From: SYOC01 sp964441775
GTDB lineage: Bacteria; Desulfobacterota; Binatia; Bin18
DNA: 64,000 nt
Direction of reading: 5' to 3'
Assembly (NCBI GenBank): GCA_964441775.1
Contig: CAYTVL010000020.1
Coordinates: 24,170 to 88,169 of the forward strand
Below are positions 1 through 8,964 of this stretch, piece after piece. Each line of letters opens with the position of its first letter. Position 1 is the stretch's first letter. Both the position numbers and the translations under genes were made by a program. The notes beneath the pieces were generated by a model that did not search any database, was not told the origin of the DNA, and saw only the letters and a program-made list of their open reading frames with translations.

Positions 1-1143
1 CATGCTCGTGCTGGCAAGCGGGGTGCCGTCGAACATCTTACTAGAAAACTGCAATTGCTTTCCCCCCAAGGCCTCACCGATCTCGCTCCACGCTTGGTCT
101 GGAATCTGCCCCGTGCGCGCTAGATCGACCAAGGCCGTCCCTGCTGAGGAGTGACGAGCCGCTGCCTGCGCCAAGACCTGGAACGGCAAGACCGGATTTT
201 CGACAGCCGCATCCTGATTACTTGCGAGAGCTATCAAATTCGAGATGCCGGCTCCTTTCGGCAAATCCGCTAGAGCGATAAGCGAGTACTCTCCCCACTG
301 AGGCGCAGATTGTTGCAGAACGGCCACCGCTTTCTCTCCACCGTACGTGCGAAGCAAATGAAAAAGCGGCCCCACATCGGGCCGCTCCTTGGCCGAAGTC
401 TGCTCTGCCCATTGTAGTGCATTGCTAATAGCTTGGATCACTTCATCTCGGTGTACCCCAGGAGCTTCGTTTTCTAGATTACGCGCCAACATGGCGAGTT
501 CGATGGGATCTCTTGTCTGTGGCAATTGCTCTAACGAGGCGGCCAGCGCTTCGCTGCCGCCAATTTTGTCCAAAGTGTCAAGCAGCGCCTGGCGCAGCGT
601 TTGATAGTGTATCAACTCGCCGCCGCTCATCTTGGTGAAGTTGACATCGTCTCCCTGACGGAGAAAGTCGCTGATGGCAGGCACAGCCGCCGCGCCTTGT
701 TTTCGTAACGCTTGCAACATGTGCTCGAGGTCTGTGGCGCTTTCTTCCGTGAGCACCTTCATATTCTTGACTTTCGACACCAACGCGTCCAACTCCCACA
801 CGTGTTGCGAGAGCGGGAGCGGCTGCGTCGCAGACGCTGGGTATTCTCCGGCTGGCCAATGATCCTCAGGAGGCGGGTTTACAAGCGACCGCCTTGAGGC
901 AAAGTGAGAGTCATCGAAACTAAAAGGGGTTTTCGCTGCACCCGACGTTTGCGCAGCCGCGGCCGCCTGCTGCGCCACGGTCCTCTCCGGCTTCTCGGTG
1001 GAAGAAGGGACTTTCTTCCTGGGAGCCACCAGCAGAAAGAGAGCGAGGCCGAGGATGCCCAGGAACAACAACGGGCGCCACCAACTGCCGGCCTGGGAGC
1101 GCGATTCGTGCGAGTGTGGGTTACTGTTAGGTATCGTTGTCAT
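1..1143 (-). CDS. Membrane-anchored helical-repeat (HEAT-like) protein, C-terminus outside window
   Basis: An uninterrupted frame of 381 codons runs on the minus strand from an ATG at 1143 past the left edge, so the gene is partial. Residues 22-41 (WWRPLLFLGILGLALFLLVA) form one membrane segment after a short polar N-terminus. A low-complexity Ala/Gln linker follows, then about 250 residues of short amphipathic helices with Leu/Ala spacing like HEAT or ARM repeats. That suggests a membrane-tethered scaffold with its repeats in the periplasm or cytoplasm. I recognise no catalytic motif. An in-frame ATG twelve bases upstream (1155) is an alternative start; neither start has a strong ribosome binding site, the best being GAGAAAG just before 1143. 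Function unknown. Confidence 0.75.
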   Translation of the reverse strand, partial: MTTIPNSNPHSHESRSQAGSWWRPLLFLGILGLALFLLVAPRKKVPSSTEKPERTVAQQAAAAAQTSGAAKTPFSFDDSHFASRRSLVNPPPEDHWPAGEYPASATQPLPLSQHVWELDALVSKVKNMKVLTEESATDLEHMLQALRKQGAAAVPAISDFLRQGDDVNFTKMSGGELIHYQTLRQALLDTLDKIGGSEALAASLEQLPQTRDPIELAMLARNLENEAPGVHRDEVIQAISNALQWAEQTSAKERPDVGPLFHLLRTYGGEKAVAVLQQSAPQWGEYSLIALADLPKGAGISNLIALASNQDAAVENPVLPFQVLAQAAARHSSAGTALVDLARTGQIPDQAWSEIGEALGGKQLQFSSKMFDGTPLASTSM

Positions 1144-1173
1144 GATCTTTCTCATGTCTCGAGCCGCCAGAAG

Positions 1174-1210
1174 AAAGGGGAGACCCTGGTCGGGTCTCCC
1201 CTTTTGTTTT
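1174..1210. terminator. Strong hairpin, probable intrinsic terminator
   Basis: A 13-bp perfect stem (AAAGGGGAGACCC, 1174-1186, with its complement at 1192-1204) has a 5-base loop and is followed on the plus strand by TTTTGTTTT. On the minus strand the tail is the weaker CTTTCTTCT. It lies between two minus-strand genes, so it probably ends transcription from the large repeat gene before the next gene, but the better U-tract points the other way. Confidence 0.55.
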
Positions 1211-1288
1211 AGAGTTTATAAAGTTTACTGCTTTCTAGATTTCTAGCAGCTATTTAGAAACGGCTGCTGGGAACTGGTGCGCCCTGAC

Positions 1289-1311
1289 ACCCTCCGGCTT
1301 GGCCGGAGGGT
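1289..1311 (-). terminator. Hairpin just after the Cys-rich gene
   Basis: Perfect 9-bp stem (ACCCTCCGG / CCGGAGGGT) with a 5-base loop, starting 21 bases past the stop of the minus-strand gene at 1333. There is no clear U-tract, so it may stabilise the mRNA 3' end rather than terminate on its own. Confidence 0.4.
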
Positions 1312-1332
1312 TATCTTCAGTCCATTGACGGA

Positions 1333-4300
1333 TTACTCAACCGGAGTGCATTGAGCAATTTCTTGGAAGGGGTTGCACTCATAGTTTGCGGGGCACGCCT
1401 GCAAGGCCCCGCACTCTCCAAGGGTGCAGACACCAATAGAGACACCCAAATCAGGATCACAACATCTCGTTCCATTGGGGGCAAGCGGACATTGTCCAGT
1501 CTGAGGGTCACATACGCCCGCGACGTGACACTGATCGGGGGCCGTACAATCTACCGAGTCGCTGCCGACGCACACCCCGGCCTGACAGGTGTCGGTCTGC
1601 GTACAGGCATCGCCATCGTCACATGGCGAATCGTTGGCGAGGATAGTGCCGCCCGTGCAAGAGCCTGCTTGACAGGTATCGCCTGTAGTACAGCTATTGC
1701 TGTCGTCACACACCGTGCCGTTGGCTTTGGACGGGTTGGAACACTGTCCGGTGGCCTGGTTGCAGGTCCCCGCCACATGGCACTGGTCCGAGGCCGTACA
1801 GACTACAGGGTTGCTGCCGACGCACACCCCGGCCTGACAAGTGTCACTCTGGGTACAGGCATTGCCGTCGCTACAGGCCGCGCCGTTGGCTTTGGGCGGG
1901 TTGGAGCATTGCCCAGTGCTCGGGTCGCACGTCCCCGCTACGTGGCATTGATCCAAAGCTGTGCAGGTCACGCCGCTACAGCGATCCACGCCCGCGCAAG
2001 TGCCTGCCGTGCAGACGTCGTTCGTGGTGTTCGCATTGCCATCGTTACAGGTCGTGCCGTTGGCTTTGGGCGGGTTGGAGCACTGGCCGGTGCCTGGGTT
2101 ACAGGTCCCGGCGGTGTGGCATTGATCGGAGGCTGTGCAGGTGACCCCGCTACAGAGATCTACCCCAGTGCAAGTGCCTGCCGTGCAGACATCGTTCGTG
2201 GTGTTCGCATTACCATCGTTACAGGTCGTGCCGTTGGCTTTGGCTGGGTTGGAGCACTGCCCCGTGCCCGGGTCGCAGGTCCCGGCCGTGTGGCACTGAT
2301 CAGAGGCCGTACAGGTCACGGGGTTGCTGCCCGTACACACCCCGGCCTGACAAGTGTCACTCTGGGTACAGGCATTGCCGTCACTACAACTGCTGCCATC
2401 AGCCTTGAGTGGGTTGGAGCAGAGGCCGGTGGCGTGATCGCAGGTCCCAGCGGTGTGGCACTGATCGGAGGCCGTACAGGTCACGGGGTTGCTGCCCGTA
2501 CACACCCCGGCCTGACAAGTGTCACTCTGGGTACAGGCATTGCCGTCACTACAACTGCTGCCATCAGCCTTGAGTGGGTTGGAGCAGAGGCCGGTGGCGT
2601 GATCGCAGGTCCCAGCGGTGTGGCACTGATCGGAGGCTGTGCAGGTGACCCCGCTACAGAGATCTACCCCGGTGCAAGTGCCTGCCGTGCAGACATCGTT
2701 TGTGGTGTTCGCATTGCCATCGTTACAGGTCGTGCCGTTGGCTTTGGGCGGGTTGGAGCACTGCCCCGTGCCCGGATCACAGGTCCCAGCGGTGTGGCAC
2801 TGATCGGAAGCAGAGCAAATCACAGGGTTAGTGCCGGTACACGCGCCGCTCTGGCAAGTATCGCTCTGGGTACAGGCGTTGCCGTCGTTGCAGGCTGTCC
2901 CGTTGGCCTTAGTGGGAGTGGAGCATTGTCCCGTGGAGGGGTTACATGTCCCTGCGTCATGGCATTGATCCGACGCCGTACAGGTCACCGGATTCGAGCC
3001 GACACAAGTTCCACTCTGACAAGTATCACTCTGGGTACAGGCATTGCCGTCGCTACAGGTCGTGCCGTTGGCTTTGGGCGGGTTGGAGCAGAGGCCGGTA
3101 GCGTGATCGCACGTGCCCGCATCATGGCATTGATCGGAGGCCGTACAGGTGACACCGCTGCAGAGATCTACCCCAGTGCAACTGCCCACCGTGCAGACGT
3201 CGTTGACAGTATTGGGGTTGCCATCGTTACAGGTCGTGCCGTTGGCTTTGGGCGGGTTGGAGCACTGGCCGGTGCCTGGGTTACAGGCCCCCGCATCGTG
3301 GCATTGATCCTGTGCGGTGCAGGTCACCGGGTTGCTGCCCGTACAAATACCTGCCTGACAGGTGTCATTCTGCGTACAGGCATTGCCATCGTTACAGGTC
3401 GTCCCATTGGTCGCTGCTGGATTGGAGCATTGTCCAGTGCCCGGGTCGCAGGTCCCGGCCGTGTGGCACTGATCAGAGGCCGTACAGGTCACGGGGTTGC
3501 TGCCCGTACACACCCCGGCCTGACAAGTGTCACTCTGGGTACAGGCATTGCCGTCACTACAACTGCTGCCATCAGCCTTGAGTGGGTTGGAGCAGAGGCC
3601 GGTGGCGTGATCGCAGGTCCCAGCGGTGTGGCACTGATCGGAGGCTGTGCAGGTGACCCCGCTACAGAGATCTACCCCGGTGCAAGTGCCTGCCGTGCAG
3701 ACATCGTTTGTGGTGTTCGCATTGCCATCGTTACAGGTCGTGCCGTTGGCTTTGGGCGGGTTGGAGCACTGCCCCGTGCCCGGATCACAGGTCCCAGCGG
3801 TGTGGCATTGATCGGAGGCCGTGCAGGTCACGGGGTTGCTGCCCGTGCACACCCCGGCCTGACAAGTGTCACTCTGGGTACACGCGTTACCATCACTACA
3901 GGCCGTGCCGTTGGCTTTAGCTGGGTTGGAACACTGGCCGTTAGTTGGGTCACAGGTCCCCGCTACGTGGCACTGATCGGAGGCCGTACATGTCACGGGG
4001 TTGCTGCCCGTGCACACGCCGGCCTGACAGGTATCACTCTGCGTACAGGCATTGCCATCGTTACAGGTCGTGCCGTTGGCCTTGGCTGGGCTGGAGCACT
4101 GGCCAGTGCTTGGGTTACAGGTCCCCGCCACATGACATTGATCGGAGGCCGTACACGCCACGGGGTTGCTGCCCGTGCAAATACCGGCCTGACAGGTGTC
4201 ACTCTGGGTACAAGCATTGCCATCGTTACAGGCTGCGCCGGTGGCTTTGGCTGGATTGGAGCACTGCCCGGTGCCCGGGTCGCACGTGCCGGCATCGTGA

Positions 4301-5577
4301 CACTGATCTTGAGCCTGGCAGGTCACTGGACTGCCTACGCATTGCCCAAGATTATTACAGGTGTCGTTCGTGGTGCACGCGTTGCCGTCGTTACACGTAT
4401 TCCCCGGAGGGCAGATTTCCAATTGATTAAAGGTGTTCTGAAAGGTACACGTGACGATCTCGCCGTTTTGCAAGTTGATGGTCAACGTGCCGGAGCCATC
4501 CGCTTGAACCGTCCCCGTCTGAGTGCCAGAGTTCGGGCTCATCACGGTGCACACCGGGCTCTTAAAGCTGACATCCCATCCCGTGACCTTGGTCTCCTTA
4601 ATCGTGTACGTTCCAAAGTTGGTAATTCCAGCAAACGTCTGCGTGTTCGCAGGAGGCGGTGCGCTCGTCGGGTTATCCACCAGGGTAAAGGTTGTTGGGC
4701 TCAAGCCGCCCGTCGTCGTGAAGGTGAAGGATTGCGGGTCACTCCCTGTTCCTGAGACGACATCCTTGATGATAGTGATCGAGCCCGGAAAAATAATGTC
4801 GGCAACCGCGAGCGGGAGATCCTGGTTTCCACCACTGCCATCGAGGTCGATCAGACGCGTATGGTATGACGAGCCGGGGATGAAGCTGGCCGAATTGTTT
4901 GTGCCCCAATCACTACGAGTAGAGACGTGTCCGCCCCATGCGAACACGGGATTGGCTTGGCTCGCGGTGAAGGTGATCGTGATCCTTGCGGACTTGTTCC
5001 CGCTGAAACTCGTGCCGTTGGCGTAGGAGTAGCTGCTGACGGAGATGATTGTCCCGCCGTAGAGCGTGAAGCTGCCGGCAACTGGTGTCACACCAGCGCC
5101 AGTGACCTGCGGATCCGCAGGGATAGCAAACGTGGTGGGCGAGCCGCATCCGGAGACACCCAAACACGGATCGGCATTGGCCACGGTACGATTAAAGGTC
5201 GTGGGGTAATCGAGTCCGTGCTTCCCGCCGCTGGTCGTGTCCCACTCGATGGTCAAGGTGTGACGGTTGTTCAGGGCTGTGCTCAAGTTGCTGAGCAGCA
5301 TGCGGTACGGGATTGAGTCGCCTTCGTAATACACAGCCTTGGCTGCATTGACGTTTCCGGTCACCCAATCGCTTGCGTTAACGTTGCACCCGTCGGTGTG
5401 AGGTGACGGGGCCGGGCTGTTCGCGCATTGGGAGATGTGTGCAGCCGGGTTAGCCGCGAAAACCTGGGGTATTGCTACCGCCAAATTCCCCATCGCTAAC
5501 GCGCTCACTAACACTGGCCACAGAAAGCGCAAGATGCCTGTGGGTCCCGGTTTACAGATGCTCTTCGTTTGGCGCAT
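1333..5577 (-). CDS. Giant secreted cysteine-rich repeat protein with prealbumin-like domain
   Basis: A 1414-residue exported protein. Residues 1-42 are a signal peptide with a hydrophobic core (FLWPVLVSALAMG) and an Ala-rich cleavage region. Residues about 45-260 form a secreted N-terminal domain. Residues about 265-390 look like a SpaA/CNA-B prealbumin-like domain, with GSITIIKDV at its start and CTFQNTF at its end. From about residue 395 come 18 tandem repeats of 55 or 58 residues, each normally with eight Cys, on the pattern CNDGNACTQSDTC...CTASDQCH.AGTC...GQCS. A short, different Cys-rich tail ends the protein. The family is known as cell-surface or extracellular repeat proteins; the disulfide-rich stalk probably projects an adhesin or structural domain. 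The start has AAGAGGA 6-7 bases upstream. The opposite strand is also open for over 1100 codons because of the periodic composition; I read that as a shadow. Confidence 0.85.
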   Translation of the reverse strand: MRQTKSICKPGPTGILRFLWPVLVSALAMGNLAVAIPQVFAANPAAHISQCANSPAPSPHTDGCNVNASDWVTGNVNAAKAVYYEGDSIPYRMLLSNLSTALNNRHTLTIEWDTTSGGKHGLDYPTTFNRTVANADPCLGVSGCGSPTTFAIPADPQVTGAGVTPVAGSFTLYGGTIISVSSYSYANGTSFSGNKSARITITFTASQANPVFAWGGHVSTRSDWGTNNSASFIPGSSYHTRLIDLDGSGGNQDLPLAVADIIFPGSITIIKDVVSGTGSDPQSFTFTTTGGLSPTTFTLVDNPTSAPPPANTQTFAGITNFGTYTIKETKVTGWDVSFKSPVCTVMSPNSGTQTGTVQADGSGTLTINLQNGEIVTCTFQNTFNQLEICPPGNTCNDGNACTTNDTCNNLGQCVGSPVTCQAQDQCHDAGTCDPGTGQCSNPAKATGAACNDGNACTQSDTCQAGICTGSNPVACTASDQCHVAGTCNPSTGQCSSPAKANGTTCNDGNACTQSDTCQAGVCTGSNPVTCTASDQCHVAGTCDPTNGQCSNPAKANGTACSDGNACTQSDTCQAGVCTGSNPVTCTASDQCHTAGTCDPGTGQCSNPPKANGTTCNDGNANTTNDVCTAGTCTGVDLCSGVTCTASDQCHTAGTCDHATGLCSNPLKADGSSCSDGNACTQSDTCQAGVCTGSNPVTCTASDQCHTAGTCDPGTGQCSNPAATNGTTCNDGNACTQNDTCQAGICTGSNPVTCTAQDQCHDAGACNPGTGQCSNPPKANGTTCNDGNPNTVNDVCTVGSCTGVDLCSGVTCTASDQCHDAGTCDHATGLCSNPPKANGTTCSDGNACTQSDTCQSGTCVGSNPVTCTASDQCHDAGTCNPSTGQCSTPTKANGTACNDGNACTQSDTCQSGACTGTNPVICSASDQCHTAGTCDPGTGQCSNPPKANGTTCNDGNANTTNDVCTAGTCTGVDLCSGVTCTASDQCHTAGTCDHATGLCSNPLKADGSSCSDGNACTQSDTCQAGVCTGSNPVTCTASDQCHTAGTCDHATGLCSNPLKADGSSCSDGNACTQSDTCQAGVCTGSNPVTCTASDQCHTAGTCDPGTGQCSNPAKANGTTCNDGNANTTNDVCTAGTCTGVDLCSGVTCTASDQCHTAGTCNPGTGQCSNPPKANGTTCNDGNANTTNDVCTAGTCAGVDRCSGVTCTALDQCHVAGTCDPSTGQCSNPPKANGAACSDGNACTQSDTCQAGVCVGSNPVVCTASDQCHVAGTCNQATGQCSNPSKANGTVCDDSNSCTTGDTCQAGSCTGGTILANDSPCDDGDACTQTDTCQAGVCVGSDSVDCTAPDQCHVAGVCDPQTGQCPLAPNGTRCCDPDLGVSIGVCTLGECGALQACPANYECNPFQEIAQCTPVE
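2469..2799. repeat. Perfect 331-bp direct repeat, copy 1
   Basis: Aligning by eye, this stretch is identical to 3477-3807, an offset of 1008 bp (336 codons, six protein repeats). It lies inside the Cys-rich repeat gene and keeps its frame. The left part is also nearly identical to about 2300-2466, so unit-level tandem duplication is recent here. Confidence 0.85.
3477..3807. repeat. Perfect 331-bp direct repeat, copy 2
   Basis: Second copy of the repeat at 2469-2799. The copies diverge at both ends (a G/A difference just left of the match, and GCAC versus GCAT at the right), which marks the limits of a duplicated or gene-converted block. Confidence 0.85.
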
Positions 5578-5947
5578 AAAAGATCCTCTTGCTAGGAACC
5601 AGGACGCGAGTCCTGAGTGTTATCCGCACCTTCCCTGTTGCAGGTATGGTTAAGGTTCATGGTGAACCGGGACCTTCTTTCCCGTACTGCCTTGTGCAGA
5701 GAGACACACTCTCAGCTCGTGAGGGGGGATCGGCTATTCGGCAAGAACCTTTAAGAGCCGAAGAGAAGCATCTGGAGAGGAAACTCATTCGGCTGGCGTT
5801 TCTGGGGAATCACAGCAAGGAGCCTGATTGGGCGCAGCGAATGAAAGTGTGCAATAATGAGATCCTACCGTTCGTGCTCATGAGCGACAGCGGTAAAGAA
5901 GACTCTTAGAGAACTTTCTTTAGCTTCGTTTGGGAAGGATCTGTGGT
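5578..5947. other. Divergent intergenic region without a convincing gene
   Basis: About 370 bases separate the divergent Cys-rich gene and the methyltransferase gene. The stretch must hold both promoters. A 106-codon plus-strand frame (5589-5909) lies here but its translation has no recognisable domain, no signal and no ribosome binding site, so I do not call it. Confidence 0.5.
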
Positions 5948-7084
5948 GTGGAGACAATTGCCACTAGTTCGCGTGAGACTCTGGTAGAGGGACTGCCTCT
6001 GGCGGATGACACCGGGGCTCCAGGTATCTCTTGTCAAAAGAAAAAAACAAAGAGTGAGGTTACCCCGTTGGGGGCGGCGACCTGGCGGTTTTTTGGTCTA
6101 TGGAGCCTGATCAGCCTGATCGTGTTGTTCTACCGTCTGCATCCCTATTATCAACGGCCGTGGTTTGAACCTTGGCAGTGGGCGCTGACTTGCGCATACA
6201 CGCTCTTTTGTTTTTTCGGGGTCTGGTACCTGTGGGCGACCTATCGGTGGCGGCGGCAAGCGCGCCACGATTTTTCGGATCCGGCGCTGTTGGTATTGAG
6301 CAGTGGGAGACACCTGTGGCGCGCCATGCGCTGCGGCTCCTGGGCGCCGTGGCGATGTTACTGGCGCTCGCATCGCGTGCATCATTTTCTACGATGTGTT
6401 GGGGTAAAAGCCTTCTTTCTCCCTCTGATGGTGGTGTTTCTTTCTTTACATACGAAAGAAGGGCTGCACCTCTGGTCCACTGCTCAAGCGAATATGACCG
6501 GGTTGGAGTCGGCGAACTGGCTCATGAGCTTAGTCTTCCAAGGCATCTTCTTTTGCGACACGGTGGTGGGCGCCATTGGGTATGGGTGCGAATCCTCGTG
6601 GCTGGGAAACCGCACCCGCTCGGTTGATAATACGTGGTCCGGATGGATTGTGTGTCTCATGTGCTATCCACCCTTTAACGATATCTCGCATATCTATGCG
6701 CCGCTCGGCGTGGGGGAGAATGTGATGGGGTGGGGTGGGATGACTTTACTCGCGCTCCGCGGCGCGAGTCTCGTGTGTTACCTGGTGTACGTGTGGGCCA
6801 CCTTTGCGCTCGGCGTTCACTTTAGCAATCTCAGTAATAAGGGGATTATTGAGCGAGGCCCCTACAAGTGGATTCGACACCCTGCGTACATCAGCAAAAA
6901 TCTGGCGTGGTGGTTCGAGCAAATGCCAGGGATGGTCAATTTTCAGTACATACCGCCGTTGCTGGCTTGGAATGCGGTGTACATGCTGCGCGGGTTGACG
7001 GAAGAGCGGCATTTGCGGCGCGATCCGGACTATCGCGCCTATTGTGAGCGCGTGCGCTACCGTTTCATTCCTGGGGTGTGGTGA
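5948..7084 (+). CDS. ICMT/PEMT-type membrane methyltransferase
   Basis: Integral membrane protein of about 378 residues with several hydrophobic segments. Its C-terminal part carries the isoprenylcysteine carboxyl methyltransferase / phospholipid methyltransferase signature: RGPYKWIRHPAYISKNL, then YRAYCERVRYRFIPGVW at the end. In this family that region binds S-adenosylmethionine at the membrane surface and methylates a small lipid or prenyl-type substrate; the substrate here is unknown. I prefer the GTG at 5948 because GGAAGG sits 9 bases upstream; a TTG at 5930 in the same frame is possible. The stop is 15 bases from the convergent phosphodiesterase gene. Confidence 0.75.
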   Translation: METIATSSRETLVEGLPLADDTGAPGISCQKKKTKSEVTPLGAATWRFFGLWSLISLIVLFYRLHPYYQRPWFEPWQWALTCAYTLFCFFGVWYLWATYRWRRQARHDFSDPALLVLSSGRHLWRAMRCGSWAPWRCYWRSHRVHHFLRCVGVKAFFLPLMVVFLSLHTKEGLHLWSTAQANMTGLESANWLMSLVFQGIFFCDTVVGAIGYGCESSWLGNRTRSVDNTWSGWIVCLMCYPPFNDISHIYAPLGVGENVMGWGGMTLLALRGASLVCYLVYVWATFALGVHFSNLSNKGIIERGPYKWIRHPAYISKNLAWWFEQMPGMVNFQYIPPLLAWNAVYMLRGLTEERHLRRDPDYRAYCERVRYRFIPGVW

Positions 7085-7099
7085 GCGGTTGTAGAAAAG

Positions 7100-8131
7100 T
7101 TAAAAGGCGATGCGGTCGCCTTGTTCAGGGAACACAAACTGGACTCCGGCATCATTGAGGTCGTGCACTTGCTGCATGATCTGTGTGCGCGCATCCGGGC
7201 CACGCTGGAGCGTTGGTTTGATATGACTCACGATCACGGTGAGTCCTTTTAAGGCATCGGTCGGATGCTGAGTGTCCACAAGGGCCGCAAGTCGGTGGAG
7301 TTCGGTCATCAGCCATTTCGGAGTGAGATGGCCGTACAAACGAGCAATGTCTCGCTCGTCAGGATAGGAAATCTCCACAAACATCCCGTGAAGAGCGCCT
7401 TGGCGGATCAGTGGGGCCACGGCTTGCCAGAGTTGATGGAGCTGCTCGCAGTGCTCTGCTTCGTCTGGGCCTGTGTCGCCAATGTAGAGAGCATACGCGC
7501 CATGCGTTTGCAGTAAGAAGGCAGTCGAAGTGACGCCGGCATGACACAAGGCGAACGGTGTGACCGTGAACGCCGTGCCTTCGATCGTGACTTCCTCTCC
7601 GGGCTGTACTCTCACATAGTGATATTTTTTGAGCAGGAGGCCGACGCCTTCGTCGCTGAAATTGGGCCACACTTGTCCATTAAACACGTGGCGTTGGAGT
7701 TGTTCGATCGTGGCTGATAACGCGAGGATATTTTTCTTTGTATCGTCAGGAGAATTGATCACGAGCCCCGCGAGGTGATCGAGATGCGCGTGCGACAGCA
7801 AATAAGCTTTGATATGCTGGGTGAGCATCTGTCCTTCCGCGCTCAGGGGAGACTCCGAGGTGTCAACAAGGTTTGATAAATTCCCCTTGCTGTTCGCGCG
7901 TTGCAGGCCAGTCAAAAGGACGCCTGCGTCTAAGGCGATGAATGCTGAACTGCCGAGCGGCGCCAGCAGATAGGCCGACAGATTGCCTTCGGTTAAGCCT
8001 CCCGCCGCGCCCAGGACAATCGTGTCAAATTGAGGTTCGTGGCCGATGGCAAGTTTCGCACTGCTGCTGATGACGAGCGCGAGGAGTCCACAGAGAAGCC
8101 GTAGTGTCGGCGTTCTTTTGGCTCTTTTCAT
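7100..8131 (-). CDS. Secreted class II 3',5'-cyclic-nucleotide phosphodiesterase
   Basis: A 343-residue metallo-beta-lactamase-fold protein. HAHLDHLAGLVINSP matches the class II cyclic-nucleotide phosphodiesterase signature (H-x-H-L-D-H, then S-[AP]) of the yeast PDE1 / Vibrio CpdP family, which hydrolyses cAMP and cGMP to the 5' monophosphates using two metal ions. Other ligands are visible: CHAGVTST, YIGDTGPDE and the late IVSHIKP. The N-terminus is a signal peptide (LLCGLLALVISSSAKLA), so the enzyme should be periplasmic or secreted, as CpdP is. The ATG at 8131 starts 8 bases after the stop of the upstream membrane gene; a TTG at 8146 is an alternative. The window also encodes three class III cyclase-type proteins and a Crp-like regulator, which makes a role in cyclic nucleotide turnover plausible. 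Confidence 0.85.
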   Translation of the reverse strand: MKRAKRTPTLRLLCGLLALVISSSAKLAIGHEPQFDTIVLGAAGGLTEGNLSAYLLAPLGSSAFIALDAGVLLTGLQRANSKGNLSNLVDTSESPLSAEGQMLTQHIKAYLLSHAHLDHLAGLVINSPDDTKKNILALSATIEQLQRHVFNGQVWPNFSDEGVGLLLKKYHYVRVQPGEEVTIEGTAFTVTPFALCHAGVTSTAFLLQTHGAYALYIGDTGPDEAEHCEQLHQLWQAVAPLIRQGALHGMFVEISYPDERDIARLYGHLTPKWLMTELHRLAALVDTQHPTDALKGLTVIVSHIKPTLQRGPDARTQIMQQVHDLNDAGVQFVFPEQGDRIAF

Positions 8132-8139
8132 GCCCTGGC

Positions 8140-8421
8140 TTACCAATGCCGCTCAAGCGCAAAGAACAGCAGTGTATAGAGAGGCAAGAGCGCGGTGACG
8201 AAGGCGCCGGGAAACAAGCAAAACAACAACACTTGCTCCCGATAATGGAAGAAACGTTTCTGCGGATCGATCGCAAAGTAAAAACTTGCAACCACAAGGT
8301 AGAGAGCAAGAATGTTTGGAATCCGCATGCCCAGCATTTGCTCGTTGACCGCGTCAATCAGCAGCAATAAAAGGCCACTCAGCAGAAAGAAGCGAAGCTT
8401 CCACACTTCCCAGATATGCAC
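8140..8421 (-). CDS. Small membrane protein of unknown function
   Basis: A 93-residue protein with about three hydrophobic segments (FFLLSGLLLLLIDAV, ILALYLVVASFYFAI, VLLFCLFPGAFVTALLPLYTL). It lies directly upstream of the phosphodiesterase on the same strand, 8 bases apart, so the two probably form an operon. GAGGACG lies just upstream of the ATG. I do not recognise a family. Confidence 0.65.
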   Translation of the reverse strand: MHIWEVWKLRFFLLSGLLLLLIDAVNEQMLGMRIPNILALYLVVASFYFAIDPQKRFFHYREQVLLFCLFPGAFVTALLPLYTLLFFALERHW

Positions 8422-8473
8422 GGCTGACGTCCTCCTGTAGCAGAAGCGACAGCCGTGCTAAGCCGCAGCGGTG

Positions 8474-8962
8474 TTACTTCCGCACCATTTGAATTTTATT
8501 CGGCCCTGCCCAGCCTTCCTTTAACGGCACCATGAAATAAGGGATCAGGGTCATCTTGCGAAATTTCCAGCGACCATTGTCGCGCACATATTCGTCGTCG
8601 AAGCGAGCGGCGACCAGGAAGCTTTCCCCATTGAAAATGGGCTTTGCTTCCAGATAGCTGAGGCCCGTGCCGGTGTCTCCCTTCAGGGTGATGACATGGT
8701 TGTGGATAAACTGCTTCACAAAAGGAACGAGATCCGACAGCGCTTGTGTATAAAACGCCGCCACCTGGGCTTTGCCCTGCGCTTTGCCAAGATGAGCAAA
8801 ATCGATCTCGCCGTTCTCGGGAAACAAGTCTGGAATCATTTCCGGTTTCTTTTCATTGACCGCAATATGATACCGGAAGCGCAGCTCTTGAATTTCGTTC
8901 CGATCTTGGAGTTCCCGCACTCGGGCTTCGAGCGCGGCGATGCGAGTTTCGAGATCCGCCAT
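8474..8962 (-). CDS. SnoaL-like (NTF2 superfamily) protein
   Basis: A 162-residue protein. A short coiled-coil N-terminus (LETRIAALEARVRELQDR) precedes a cone-shaped SnoaL-like domain: IQELRFRYHIAVNEKKPEMI, then LFPENGEIDF and a C-terminal RWKFRKMTLIPYF. Family members are polyketide cyclases, dehydratases or ring-hydroxylating accessory proteins, or have no known reaction; the substrate is unknown. The start is well supported: the last three codons of the upstream gene (Lys-Glu-Glu, AAGGAGGAA) double as its ribosome binding site, so translation is likely coupled. Confidence 0.8.
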   Translation of the reverse strand: MADLETRIAALEARVRELQDRNEIQELRFRYHIAVNEKKPEMIPDLFPENGEIDFAHLGKAQGKAQVAAFYTQALSDLVPFVKQFIHNHVITLKGDTGTGLSYLEAKPIFNGESFLVAARFDDEYVRDNGRWKFRKMTLIPYFMVPLKEGWAGPNKIQMVRK

Positions 8963-8964
8963 GA

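Noticed and set aside
1351..4755. A plus-strand open frame of over 1100 codons antisense to the Cys-rich gene
   Set aside because: Its translation is a Gly/Ala/Val/Arg-rich periodic mirror of the repeats, with no signal peptide, domain or ribosome binding site. The minus-strand reading has a signal peptide, eight conserved Cys per unit and a good start.
5589..5909. A 106-codon frame in the divergent intergenic region
   Set aside because: No recognisable domain, unusual composition and no ribosome binding site.
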